Positions 54,706 through 63,987 of a DNA stretch of 64,000 nucleotides are shown piece by piece. Source of the DNA: Incurvaria masculella. Lineage: Eukaryota > Arthropoda > Insecta > Lepidoptera > Incurvariidae. Each line of letters begins with the position of its first letter. Position 1 is the first letter of the stretch. Below the pieces are notes generated by a model. It worked only from the letters and a program-made list of their open reading frames with translations, did not search any database and was not told the DNA's origin. Both the position numbers and the translations under genes were made by a program. Location: positions 7,130,001 through 7,194,000 of the forward strand of contig OX335650.1 of NCBI GenBank assembly GCA_946894095.1, written 5' to 3'.

Positions 54706-54944
54706 CGACCTAGCGCCCTCTACTGAGAGCTGCTAGTTTCGCATGCCACAAATGCGACCAACAGATGCAATAGAAGCTAGTTAACATGGCGGGCGCTAGA
54801 TGGCGCTACCAACCTGAAGTCTATATCGCACTAACGAAGTTTCCCAGCGAGATAACACATATACAACATTCAAATCACGCCTAGAGGAGAGCAGCTGCGC
54901 AGCCGTGGGTCTCAAGACCTGACCCACCTTTTCATCTCTCCACA
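54701..54944 (+). repeat. TRIM 3' LTR (244 bp)
   Basis: Identical to the 5' LTR. Preceded by gggggaaagtga, the probable polypurine tract. Confidence 0.9.
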
Positions 54945-55150
54945 CTACTTTAGAGAAAATATATCAGGAAGTCGATTCCATAGTTTACTGACCCTATAGA
55001 TAAAGGATCGGTTGGTTCTTATTTTCGGAATGTGGCCAGTAAATTTGATTACCCTACCTGTTTCGCTTTGAACGATTGCAGAAAGAGGACGAAAGGACAG
55101 CGTTATGCAGCTCTGACGTGTACTCTCTAGCTGATCAGGCGGTTCTTCAG

Positions 55151-55642
55151 ACCATGTTGAAAAAATCTAATTACAACGATGCTATTGAAATGTCGCTATG
55201 GAGGCGGCGATATAGGGGATGACAATTTATATGGCTCATCTAATATTGACGCTACATAATTATACCTGCGTATGGCTCGAGTTTTTTCCGCAATTTTAGG
55301 GCTACTTTACATCACGCTAAATTACCAGAGAGGTGACCAGTCGTATGAAATGGTTATAACTTAAGAACCAATAACCCGATTTAGATGCGTTTTGTATCGA
55401 AGTCTCGCCTAAATCTGCGCATTACTTATAGGCTGCAAAACATCACGCTAACATACCAGGAGAATGAACTGTGAGTGTTAAATATTTCTAATAAAACTGA
55501 CGGACTGCTCCTGCATGTACCATGGAAATTGGCAGAATACGTCGCTGTAAATTATGAGAGAGGAGACCGGTCGGGATAAAAGTTCATAACTTGCGAATTA
55601 TTCACTCGATTAATATGCGGTTTGTATCTACGTCTGGGATCT
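55151..55642. other. Unique sequence with a diverged internal duplication
   Basis: 55310-55400 and 55550-55625 share taccagagaggtgaccagtcg-like and gagaggagaccggtcgggat-like text followed by taacttaagaac/taacttgcgaat. This is an old tandem repeat of ~230-bp spacing. No gene. Confidence 0.4.
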
Positions 55643-56134
55643 ATGGGCGCGGTTGGGTTTTGGATGGGTGACCGTTTTCGATGTTGAGGATGGCTGTCGC
55701 ACGGATCCTAGAGTATAAATGTAGGTCCCCTTTCTATCGTAGGTACTAGGTAGATTTAATCCCGACTGAGTTGGTAATGATGATCGAAGCGGTCATAAAA
55801 CATGTCCGTGTTTTACATCCATGGTAATGTAGTAGTGCCAGTGCAAGATCGTCCGGGCGGCAAATGCTTTTAAAAAAAACTTGGAAGAAATTGGTCCCAA
55901 TGTTTTACAATTAATTAATGTACATTCCTTCCACTGAATGAATGGCAATAATTTGATGTTATCTTAATCCATCATGCCACATCGGCTCAACCAAATTTGT
56001 TCAAATTTCGTAGACAGTAGTGTTAACTAGCCTTTTGGACCAGCCCGCGGGGTTACTATTTAAACAGTATATAATTCAGCCCGATATCTGTCCAAAACGA
56101 CATTGATGCGAGCGGAGCCGGGTACCTCAGCTGG
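55643..56134 (+). mobile_element. SB-SINE with 5S rRNA-type head, tail type 2
   Basis: The head gGGCGCGGTTgGgtttTGGATGGGTGACCG is the closest match in the window to the 5S rRNA internal promoter (intermediate element and box C). The linker gatgttgaggatggctgtcg, the shared body (ggtagatttaatcccgac, gatcgaagcggtcat, catgtccgtgttttacatcc) and tail type 2 (agtagtgccagtgcaag, gaccagcccgcgggg) follow. It ends gatgcgagcggagccgggtac and cagCTGG, a one-base variant of the CTAG end. About 490 bp. Non-coding; transcription would use TFIIIA-type promoter elements if functional. Confidence 0.75.
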
Positions 56135-56699
56135 TTATTAATATAACTTAGTACCTACATAAACATCTAACTTGAATGAAGTGATTAAACGTTTTTAGGG
56201 TTCCATTCCTCAATACAAGGAAAACTTAACAATTATTTTGTGTTCTGTGTGATTCTGTTCTTACGTTTATTCGTGTGCATGTCTCAGCATTTTATCCTCA
56301 GAAAGGAAAAAATAATAAGAATGGCTTAAACAAGTCGTTCTTTCGAATTTAGTTAAGTGCTGACACAACGTGAAAAAGTGTAGTTGTAGATTGATGCTCA
56401 TTATATTTTATGCTGAACATCACACATGGTGGCGAAGTTAGAGGGCTCAATAACATAATACTTCTGTCGCTTCTACGGGCATGCTCTTCGATTACGGGGT
56501 ACTATTATGGCTTAATGAAGCCACTGACTTATCATAGTGGTTTATTTTTGATCGTCCAGGCACACCTACCACTTCCACCCACTTGCCACCTCTGAATATT
56601 TTTGTCATTCTTTCATTAGGTATTTATTCTGTATACATGTCCAAACCACATTAAACTAACTAGTTGGACATACTAAGTTTCTGATGAATAATTTTAACG
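56135..56699. other. Unique sequence, nothing recognised
   Basis: Short open frames only. Confidence 0.4.
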
Positions 56700-57614
56700 T
56701 AAGCAATTTATGGAGTGGCTATTATCGCTCAATGCCAGTAAATGCGCTGTGCACTGTACACCTAGGACCCAAAAATCCACATCACTCTCACTAGTTTGAT
56801 GGAAACATTATAGAGACAGTGACAACGCAACATGATCTTGGTGTGACAATTTCAGAAGATCTTAAATGGGAGACACACATCACAGAAGTCGTCAAGAAAG
56901 CCAATTCCCTACTATACATGATCAGAAAGGCCTTCTCGTACATAAATACAGAACTATTCCTAAAATTATATAAGGCCTATTTTCGCCCCTTATTGGAACA
57001 TGGTTTTCTGATTTGGAACCCTTATTTTAGAAAGATAATAGACCTTGTAGAGGGCGTTCAAAGACGGGCCACAAAAATGATTGCAACACTTAAGAAGCAA
57101 AGTTATGAACATCATCTTAAAGTTATCGGAATCAGCACCCTAGAGGAACGCCGCCAGCGAAGGGACCTCATAGGCTGAGATAAATAGTCGTAACAGAAAC
57201 TAAGACTAACGAAAAGTAGTACTTTGTGACGTCACTTTGCATTACTTTGACATTTCGTCCATACAAAGTGTGTCGAAATGACGTGACAAAGTACTACTTT
57301 TCGTTAGTCATAGTTTCTGTTACGACTATTTATCTCAGTAATAGAAGCATACAAAATCCTCAATGATTACTATAATTTACCAAATCTCAAAGAAATTAAA
57401 AAAACGAAACCACCCTGCATCAAATTCTAACCCCAGGAAACACTTCTTGGTGAACAGAGTTGTAGACTTTTGGAACAATCTGCCGGAGGAGGTCATTAGT
57501 GCTGAAACTGTAAATGGATTTAAAAACCGACTAGACAAACACTTAAAGACAATAAAAAAACAAATAATCAATAATAATAATAGACAATCAATAATAATAA
57601 AAGACAATCAATAA
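56700..57614 (+). pseudogene. CR1/Jockey-type LINE ORF2 C-terminus, split by FB169
   Basis: 56703-56780 encodes LSLNASKCAVH (the conserved .lN..KC... block), then the frame shifts and a stop follows near 56798. 56819-57172 is open: HDLGVTISEDLKWETHITEV, then AYFRPLLEHGFLIWNPYF and VQRRATKMIATLKK, ending LEERRQRRDLI. The FB169 MITE interrupts exactly here. After it the frame resumes EAYKILNDYYNLPNL, shifts once, and continues FLVNRVVDFWNNLPEEVISA, VNGFKNRLDKHLK and a stop. These are the standard end blocks of CR1-clade LINEs. The tail (57580-57630) is a caataataat-type repeat. 5'-truncated and dead. Confidence 0.85.
57173..57341. mobile_element. FB169 foldback MITE, copy 2
   Basis: The left arm GGCTGAGATAAATAGTCGTA continues ACAGAAACTAAG and aaaagtagtactttgtgacg. 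The right arm is the near-perfect reverse complement over ~60 bp. It sits between TA (57171-57172) and TA (57342-57343) and interrupts the LINE reading frame between ..DLI and EAY..; deletion of the element and one TA restores a continuous LIEAYK reading. A TA target with long foldback arms suggests Tc1/mariner-type mobilisation. Confidence 0.85.
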
Positions 57615-57650
57615 TCAATAAATAAAATCAAAATAAATACAGAATGTGAA

Positions 57651-58203
57651 TAAATTTAATGAGATACACTTGGATGAGAATCCACACTTTGAACAATTTT
57701 GGAATTTCATCTCGAACGTATTAAAATAAAAATTTTACTTAAACCTTTTATCAGTATACGATATCACCAAGTTATTTAAATAAACTCAAACATTCGCAGT
57801 CAATGCCCAAATTAATTTTTGGTTTTTAAAAATTAACTTTTTATCACGATGGGAAGTAGAAAAATAATAATAGCATACCATTTATAAATGAATTATAAAA
57901 CAAAGCAATCTTATCCGGTTTTTTCCGTAACTGCAAGTTTAAGCCAAGTTTAAGCCGCAAGTAGGCATGCTTAATGTTGAGCATACTATAGTCAAAACCT
58001 TAGTCCCAAACATATGTAACTGTTGTGATCTAAAATTAGGTCGATGGCTAACAGCCACTGTTATTCTTTAATTTCTCAGACAGTTATTAACTTATCAACC
58101 TCAAATTGATTGTTTTATAACTTCAGGTATATGCACACCAAATGAATTATTCTAAGCACGAAAACAGCTGGCAAATGGATAGGTTATCACCTGGTTAACA
58201 CAA
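57651..58203. other. AT-rich unique sequence
   Basis: No gene or repeat recognised. Confidence 0.4.
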
Positions 58204-58650
58204 ATAGTACTTTTATCCCGGAAAAATGTTGGGTTCAGCCCGAAATGAGTCCAGAGTGGGCAGTCAGAGTTCTCACCTAAATTGGCGTTTACGGCAAACC
58301 GATATACTGGTGTTTTCAAATGTATGGAGAAATTGCGCGCGCTCTTGCGAAGTGGGCGTTAAGCGAACTAACATTTGCGAGTCCGAGTTTGATTTGACAG
58401 CTTACTCAACGTTGCCGTAAATACTTCGACGTTGCGGTTTACGTCCACTCCGTGTTCTCATACAAATCGGAAGTCCGAGTTTGACTTTGACAGCTTGAAG
58501 AAGTAAAACCACAGAATATCTAGGAAAAACTTGTATGGAGTTTGACGTTTTTACGGAACTTCGAAGTTACGTAAACGCCAATTTAGGTGAGAACTGAGAC
58601 TACCGGCTCAGAACGACATTGAGCAAGCAGAGCGGGTATTTAAGCTAGTG
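58204..58650 (+). mobile_element. Helitron-like 3' end split by an M353
   Basis: The left remnant tttatcccggaaaaatgttg, ggttcagcccgaaatgag and the right remnant gaacgacattgagcaagcag, agcgggtatttaagCTAG followed by T match the end of the 45073-45328 element. The M353 copy lies between them. The terminal hairpin is decayed. Confidence 0.55.
58254..58609 (-). mobile_element. M353 MITE copy inside a Helitron-like element
   Basis: Starts gagtgggcagtcagag and ends gactaccggctc, but the interior is in reverse orientation relative to the tandem copies. The right arm is the cggaacttcgaagttacg variant seen at 2485 and 24590. 356 bp. Confidence 0.85.
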
Positions 58651-59074
58651 ACAAATAAATAGAGACTGATGGATGAGATAAACGTACTGAACCTGAAACT
58701 GAAGGAAATCTTGCGTTGCGTTTAATTAGTAGCTAAAATATTTCTATATAATATATTTCTAATAATGAATGGGTCAGGGAATGCGGTAATTGTGTAACCA
58801 TGTCCTGTTGGAAAATTCATGAGTGGTTGTAGGATGTAGGGTAGGGGCCATGCTTGCTCCCGCTAAAAGGTGCAACAGTCAATTCGGCAATTTTTTGACG
58901 CTTCGACAGCGAGCACATGCGTCACTGGATTCTAGGACTGCAGTTGGGGGTGGGCTACCCGATCAAGCCTTTTATTGCGAGAGTCCTAGTGCACCTGATT
59001 GTAGAAAAAGTAAAGCTAGTAATGAACGCCATCTCGCCACGCCATGCGCTGCGAGCCGCACCGTTTCCTATATA
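58651..59074. other. Unique sequence, nothing recognised
   Basis: An open frame from 58823 runs into the mariner end and is not a gene. Confidence 0.4.
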
Positions 59075-60361
59075 CAGGGTCCATCACTCGAAGTGTTACC
59101 AATTGAAAATTATGTTATTTGGTTAATTAAAGTACGGTTTATTAAAAATTGTATCAAAATGCAAAAAAAATATCTTGAATTTTAAGACAATCATTGTTAT
59201 AGTTCGTATAGCCTCCTTTGGCACGGATGATAGCACCAAGTCTTCCCGTAAAGGCTTTGCAGGCTGCACTAAGTTTGCGTTATTTCCGACGGAGCGGTGC
59301 ATTCAGCGTATCCACACTTTCATATCTTTTGATTGATACGGCTACCTCCAAAATGGATCATACCGTTAATTCCATTGGAATAAAATCTGGAGAGTAGGCC
59401 ACTGTTCTGAAAAAATGAACCGAGGAACGTGGTACTGTAAATAAAAATGTGTCAGGCGAGCTTTGTGGGACGGTGCTGAGTCTTGTTGGAACGTCCAGCT
59501 GTTCATACCGAATTGCTTACATGCCTATGGTATGAGCGCATCATTTAACACCTTTTGCTGGTACACTTGTTGGTTGACATTGACGCCCTTCTTAATAAAC
59601 ACGAGTGGAGAGCAAAAGCATTTGCGGTCACTGCAGCCCAGACCATAACAGAAGCAGGCGCTTACTTCTGTTATATTCTGGCACGCAACTTTATCGTATA
59701 AATTCTCGTTGGGCTTGCCCTGCAGCCAAACACGATCATTTAGTTTGTTTACATACCGTTGGGCATTAAAAAAAATTAATCTGAAAAAACAATGTTTTCC
59801 AGATTGCCAAATTCGTGCAAGACTTTCAGTGCTCGAGCTCTTTGTAGTCGGACTGCCTTTTACGCTGAAGTAAGATGATGTACTTTTTGTATCTTGTAGG
59901 GTTTCAGTTTCGGTTTTTTTAAGTATGCGCCTAATGCTTGAGTCGGATACTTTCAGACTTTATGTCAATTTTGCAGCGATATCGGCTGGCGAGGATTTAT
60001 TTGAATTCGAGCCTTCACCTTTCGAACCATGTCACGTGATGTTGCTGTTTTCGGATGACCGCCTCAATTCCGTTTAGTATTGGTCCCGGATTGCTTATAA
60101 CTTTCGTTTCACTAACATTTTGTTCCGACGTTAAATATCGGAGCTCCCGAACGATGGTTGTGATTTTCCGGCCCATGGCAAAATGATCACATTGTTCGTT
60201 TAATATCCATTGCGAAAATTCATTATCAAATTAAAATCTGTTCCCGGGCTTTTCGCCCACTTAAAAACAATAAAACAAACTGACGAATTCGGGGCGCTGT
60301 CATTATTGTTTTGAAAATAGAAGCAGTGTGAAGTTAGTAACAGTTCGAGTGACGGACCCTG
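59075..60361 (-). mobile_element. Near-full-length Tc1/mariner element (1287 bp)
   Basis: TIRs start CAGGGTCCATCACTCGAAG at the left and CAGGGTCCGTCACTCGAAC in reverse at the right, then diverge slowly. TA flanks both ends (59073-59074, 60362-60363). A single transposase pseudogene occupies most of the element on the minus strand. A deleted relative lies at 12730-13009. Confidence 0.9.
59154..60210 (-). pseudogene. Mariner transposase, DD37E-type, inactivated
   Basis: Read on the minus strand, an ATG at 60210 is followed by decayed N-terminal sequence. The clearest parts are RVWLQGKPNENLYD, SPLVFIKKGVNVNQQVYQQK and VLNDALIP, then SWTFQQDSAPSHKARLTHF, which carries the second catalytic Asp in QQDSAPSH. 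After a frame change come YSPDFIPMELTVW, with the third catalytic residue as Glu, and KLSAACKAFTGRLGAII and RAKGGYTNYNNDCLK. Counting across the frame change gives about 37 residues between the Asp and the Glu, the DD37E spacing known from some insect Tc1/mariner lineages. The expected length, about 350 codons, is present, but several stops and frameshifts remove function. The subgroup call is tentative. Confidence 0.75.
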
Positions 60362-60363
60362 TA

Positions 60364-60597
60364 TACCACTAGCTTTTGCCTGCGCTAGAAACCGTTGGTT
60401 GATTTCGAAAATTTATATTGTTCCATCATAAATGCTTTTAATCTCCCATTCATCCCCATAAGGTTTTATAAATAACATTTAGCCATTTCAGATTTTAAAG
60501 GAGTTTCCCCTTTCTTAAATGAACTTCCTTAAAATTCTCAACAACTGCACCCATATCGATTTTAGGCTTATTTAACCAAGATTTGAATTGAATTTAA
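60364..60597 (-). repeat. Degenerate ..CTAGT-ended repeat, minus orientation
   Basis: It starts ccactagcttttgcctgcgc, the reverse of the common lepidopteran end gcgggcaaaagctagt. The rest is AT-rich and undiagnostic. The mariner element abuts this end. Confidence 0.4.
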
Positions 60598-60680
60598 GCC
60601 TGACCGACCCGCTAGGTTTCGCAGCCACCCTTAAAGTTCGAAAGCCCATGGGCGTCGTCGGGCACCTTAAGGTGTCCATC
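60598..60680 (+). pseudogene. FL3 LINE end, short fragment
   Basis: The sequence tttcgcagccacccttaaag, ttcgaaagcccatgggcg, tcgtcgggcacc matches 50867-50915. Confidence 0.55.
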
Positions 60681-60857
60681 GAACAGACGTAAAGAAGCAC
60701 CTGACCGACTTCGTTTACAAATATAGTGATTTATAAATAAAAACTTTTAAATATTAAAATAAGATATAGCTTATGTTAGACAGAAATAATGTAGCTTTCA
60801 AATTTTGAAAGAATTTTTTAAATCAGTTCAGTAGTTTTAAAGATTACCCTGTGCAAA
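60681..60857. other. AT-rich sequence, probable LINE 3' UTR remnant
   Basis: The block aatgtagctttcaaattttg, atcagttcagtagttttaaa resembles widespread LINE 3' ends; a similar piece is at 63315-63355. Confidence 0.4.
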
Positions 60858-61005
60858 CTAGCTGAGGTACCCGCCTCCGCATGTCGCTTTGGACTGAAGT
60901 CGGTTTGAATTATTTCCTGAATAAAAAAATGTCCAAAGGCCTGGTCTAAAACGCTGTTTCACGACAATGCATCTATCTATCAAATTGTAGCAAAATGTTT
61001 TAAGT
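60858..61005 (-). repeat. SB-SINE tail type 2, minus orientation
   Basis: It starts CTAGctgaggtacccgcctc, then cggtttgaattatttcctga and gtccaaaggcctggtc; the reverse complement matches 16640-16756. Body and head are absent. Confidence 0.6.
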
Positions 61006-61172
61006 CGATATATTCCGGGAGGTCACGACATTTTTGGTCACGATAAGGTAAATGGCTGAATATGGGTTCACGTGTTAGAGACCAACCCTCTGATGCTATA
61101 TATGTCGGTCTGCCTGGGCCAAGTGGTTGCGTTATCTAGATTTGCCATATAAAATAGATGTTGATGTCACCC
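61006..61172 (+). repeat. Interspersed repeat, pair with 12095-12262
   Basis: Contains cgatatattccgggaggtc, ataaggtaaatggctgaata, gagaccaaccctctgatg and ggccaagtggttgcgtt. Family unknown. Confidence 0.65.
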
Positions 61173-61492
61173 CTCTTGTAATTTAGAGAGATGTACTCCA
61201 CCAATTTTCATGGAAGTACATTCAAGAGCAGCTTCATTCTATTTTATTATAAACATTTAACCCAATCTGCTTACCCCTTTGGTAATTAAGCATTAAATCT
61301 GGTAATTAAATTCTAAGTAGCCCTAATGTTGGGGAAAAAATCAATCAAGCCTGGTACAATTTAACAGGCTCTCTAGTCTTGCCAAACGCTTAAAAAAATC
61401 CTTAACTTGAGGTATTTTTGGTTGCCCATACAATTTTTCATCTCTTATTTCACCACCTTCAAGATTTATTCGTCTTCAATAATATGTATCCC
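61173..61492. other. Unique sequence, nothing recognised
   Basis: No gene or repeat seen. Confidence 0.4.
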
Positions 61493-61640
61493 TTAAGGCT
61501 CTCGTGAAGGCAGCGGAAATCGAAGATTTGAAATTTTTACGAAATGCATTCTATGTCAATTGGCCTAGGCACAATTTTGCACGGTGACTGCCATTAAAAT
61601 AGCGAAATCGTCTTCCAGACCTTCCTACCCCTAAAAGTTG
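61493..61640 (-). repeat. Interspersed repeat, pair with 40400-40542
   Basis: It starts ccttaaggctctcgtgaagg and contains aaatgcattctatgtcaatt, acggtgactgccattaaaat and cccctaaaagttgtcag, the reverse of the 40400 copy. Confidence 0.65.
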
Positions 61641-62639
61641 TCAGATTTTCTTCCTTATGTCCTTATGTTTTTATCGTTTTGTATGTATGTATATATGTAT
61701 TTTGAAGTTTTTTTTTTAAAAGCACACTTTCAAATATGTTTAGCCAATATTTTCCAATCTAATAGGTTTATCAAAAAATTAAAACATATAGACGTACATT
61801 TTTAAAAACATATTTAAGAATCCTAAATTTCAAAAACCAGTGGGGTCTTCTGCATCTCATGAGTTGGTTTGGTGCGGGCCTATAGGGTTGCCCCTTTTGC
61901 CCGGGCTTCTTCTCGTCAGGTATGAAGCACTGCCGGTCATTGGTGGCCGCTATCAAGCGGCGCGTCATAAATCACGCAGCCGAAACATCGCCACCGTTTC
62001 CAAATATGCTCTAAAAATGTGTTTGTTGAGTCAGTTCCCACCCACACACACCCTATATAACGTATGCGACTTTGTTTCCATGTGACATGTACTTAGAGTT
62101 GGTAGTTTTTGAAAATTGGAGACAGCGGGTCTCATAGCAGGCGCGCTAGATGGCATATCTCCCTGGTAGTTCCTGAGATTAGCGCATTCATACACAACGC
62201 CAGTCACGTTGTTTAATATTGCAAAAACACCGAACATATTAATTATAATTGCATACTTTAAAGGGCAATTATAATGTGCATAAAATGCTTAAGGCAACGA
62301 ACGTATTTAATTTGGTAAGGATTGAAATAGTATCCCTCAAAATAGCTTTCCAATTACCACAATATATTTGACCATTTTTTAAAACATTTATTTTTTTATA
62401 GTAAGCTATCCTTAAAAGATAGACATATTTCATCGCAGACTTATCTGTAGACCGTCGTCGTAACGCCCAGTACATTAAATTTGGGAAATTATTATTGGGA
62501 TTGAAACAAACAAAAAAGTTTAATAACTTTTTGCTGAAAATCCTCTCAATAAAAAGTTAGACTTTCCATGCAAAGTAATTTAATAATTTAGTGTAAAAAG
62601 AATCTAATGTTCCGTAAGAACGTGGGAACGTTGTATTTA
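61641..62639. other. Unique AT-rich sequence
   Basis: 62098-62130 resembles 39977-40010. No gene. Confidence 0.4.
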
Positions 62640-62872
62640 CAGTCGAACAAAGAGTTTAGGATACACATCCGGTTGAATGAAAAGATGAACAGTCGAAATA
62701 CTTTGACTTTTGGAAACTATTATAGGGTTGAGTATAGATTCAAATATAGTTGAGGATGTCTACTAGCTACTGAGTAAACAAAATCCTAAAAAAAATTAAT
62801 CAAATGTTGTATTTAAACACCATTTATTTTTACGTTTAACCGGAAGTGTATCCTTTAACCTTTGGTTGACTG
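62640..62872. mobile_element. TM232 MITE, Tc1/mariner type, copy 2
   Basis: 233 bp, CAGTCGAACAAAGAGTTTAGG to ctttggttgactg, flanked by TA (62638-62639, 62873-62874). It is about 85 percent identical to 45941-46171 by eye, with inverted ends ggatacacatccggtt and aaccggaagtgtatcc. Confidence 0.85.
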
Positions 62873-62877
62873 TACTT

Positions 62878-62985
62878 GGACATGAATGGCTAATATCACA
62901 CCTACTGTCATGACATTAACTTGATACGCCACGTGGGATCTAGGTTCCATGCCAAGACCTTCCTTATGCATGGTTACAACGTTGC
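62878..62985 (-). repeat. SB-SINE tail type 1 fragment
   Basis: The sequence tggacatgaatggctaatatc, acgccacgtgggatctaggt, tccatgccaagaccttcctt is the reverse of the SINE 3' end. Confidence 0.55.
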
Positions 62986-63385
62986 GTCAAATTACACTAG
63001 ACTAAAACATACATTTCAAAAATATATATCTCGGTAACTAGACACTTTAGAGAAAAAAAATGTAAACTTTTTTGTCTCGGAAAAACATGAGGACTACGCT
63101 GGCGAAAGTAATGTACTGGCCGTTACGACATCCTGTATAGGAGGAACAATTCCACCACATATTATTTTGTTATATCTCCAAAGGATTAGGCAGCGTTTTC
63201 GATTAAAGTTCCCCAATCAGCTTGATTTTTTCCGACATCTTTAACAATTATCGTCATATTTCAACCAATTTACACAAAACACTAATGAACTATACACATA
63301 AACCTTGATCCCGTGAAAACCGTATGAAAATCCGTTCAGTAGTTTTTAATTTATCGCGTTCAGACAGATAGACAAACAGTTTTTT
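62986..63385. other. AT-rich sequence ending in a LINE-type 3' UTR remnant
   Basis: 63300-63385 (gtatgaaaatccgttcagta, gtttttaatttatcgcgttc, agacagatagacaaacag) is a common LINE/RTE 3' end. It directly precedes an SB-SINE. Confidence 0.4.
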
Positions 63386-63987
63386 TTATGCGACCTGACA
63401 TGGATGGCTCATACCACACAACTACGGTTATGATATTAGCCCAATACACCACATTCCTGAAGGAATTAGGTGCCATGCCTGGACTTTCCCTTTATAAGCA
63501 CGACTACATTGAACTGGATGTAAAACAAGAACAATTTGAATGTCGAATTTGAATGTTCGTTAGGTTTTTTTATTGTATGTACACTCAAATTATATTGTCC
63601 TATTGTTGTAACCCTTCCACCACGGGCCTTATGGTCTACAGGAATGGTTTAATCCAAATATTAAGATACATTGTTTTGTACGTAATGCATGTGTGTTATA
63701 TTGGATAAATAAATAAATAAATGTAAATACATTTTTCATTGCCGTTTCGACCATCTTTTCATCCAATGCGATGGTACCAACCCGGGCGGGTTTAAACCCT
63801 ACCACCTAGTAGGGGAAGGAGTCCTACAGTTTTACATGGATTCCGAACCATGGAGCAGCTCGCATTCGTGACGAAATCCACTTATCGAACTCGGAAAAAG
63901 AAAGACAGTGATGCATGTCGGTATTGAACCCAGGCCTCTGGTACGCTAGGCCAGTCCCCGCGCCACTAGGCTACGAGCCGCTCATGT
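63386..63987 (-). mobile_element. SB-SINE, tRNA-type head, split by a LINE tail
   Basis: In minus-strand reading it has A-box TAGCCTAGTGG, B-box GGTTCAATACC, the same head subtype as 32208, and the body to about 63731. It resumes at about 63537 and runs through tail type 1 to ggtcgcataaaaaaa. The intervening ~195 bp is a foreign 3' LINE fragment. With it removed the SINE is continuous and ~405 bp. Confidence 0.85.
63537..63730 (+). mobile_element. LINE 3' end inserted in an SB-SINE
   Basis: The segment tgaatgtcgaatttgaatg.. to ttggataaataaataaataaat ends in an (aaat)n tail and contains ccaccacgggccttatggtc, typical of a short 3'-end LINE insertion. The junctions show acaattt at the left and acattttt at the right, an imperfect short duplication. 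Confidence 0.6.

Larger units (their letters stand above)
53975..54944 (+). mobile_element. TRIM retrotransposon with identical LTRs
   Basis: Two 244-bp direct repeats (53975-54218, 54701-54944) are identical by eye, start TGTAGCGACC and end CTCCACA. The 4-bp sequence CTAC flanks both sides (53971-53974, 54945-54948). A primer-binding-site-like tggtgaccccgacgtgat starts one base after the 5' LTR, and a purine run (ggggg aaag) sits just before the 3' LTR. The 482-bp interior has no gag-pol, so this is a terminal-repeat retrotransposon in miniature and needs enzymes from an autonomous partner. Identical LTRs imply recent insertion. Strand is inferred from PBS and PPT placement. Confidence 0.9.
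53830..55150 (-). pseudogene. FL3 LINE ORF2 end, split by a TRIM
   Basis: On the minus strand the right part (55150-54949) carries ENKNQPIL, then VSKLWNRLPDIFSLK-type sequence. The left part (53970-53830) carries NPGSSKHGDKKHLVG and then the shared gttcgaaagctcatgggcgt block. The two halves align continuously with the copies at 8690 and 50641. Between them sits a 970-bp TRIM with a CTAC target duplication. The LINE is 5'-truncated and contains stops. Confidence 0.7.

Noticed and set aside
53975..54944. Endogenous retrovirus or viral integration
   Set aside because: No gag, pol or envelope coding is present. The size and structure are those of a TRIM.
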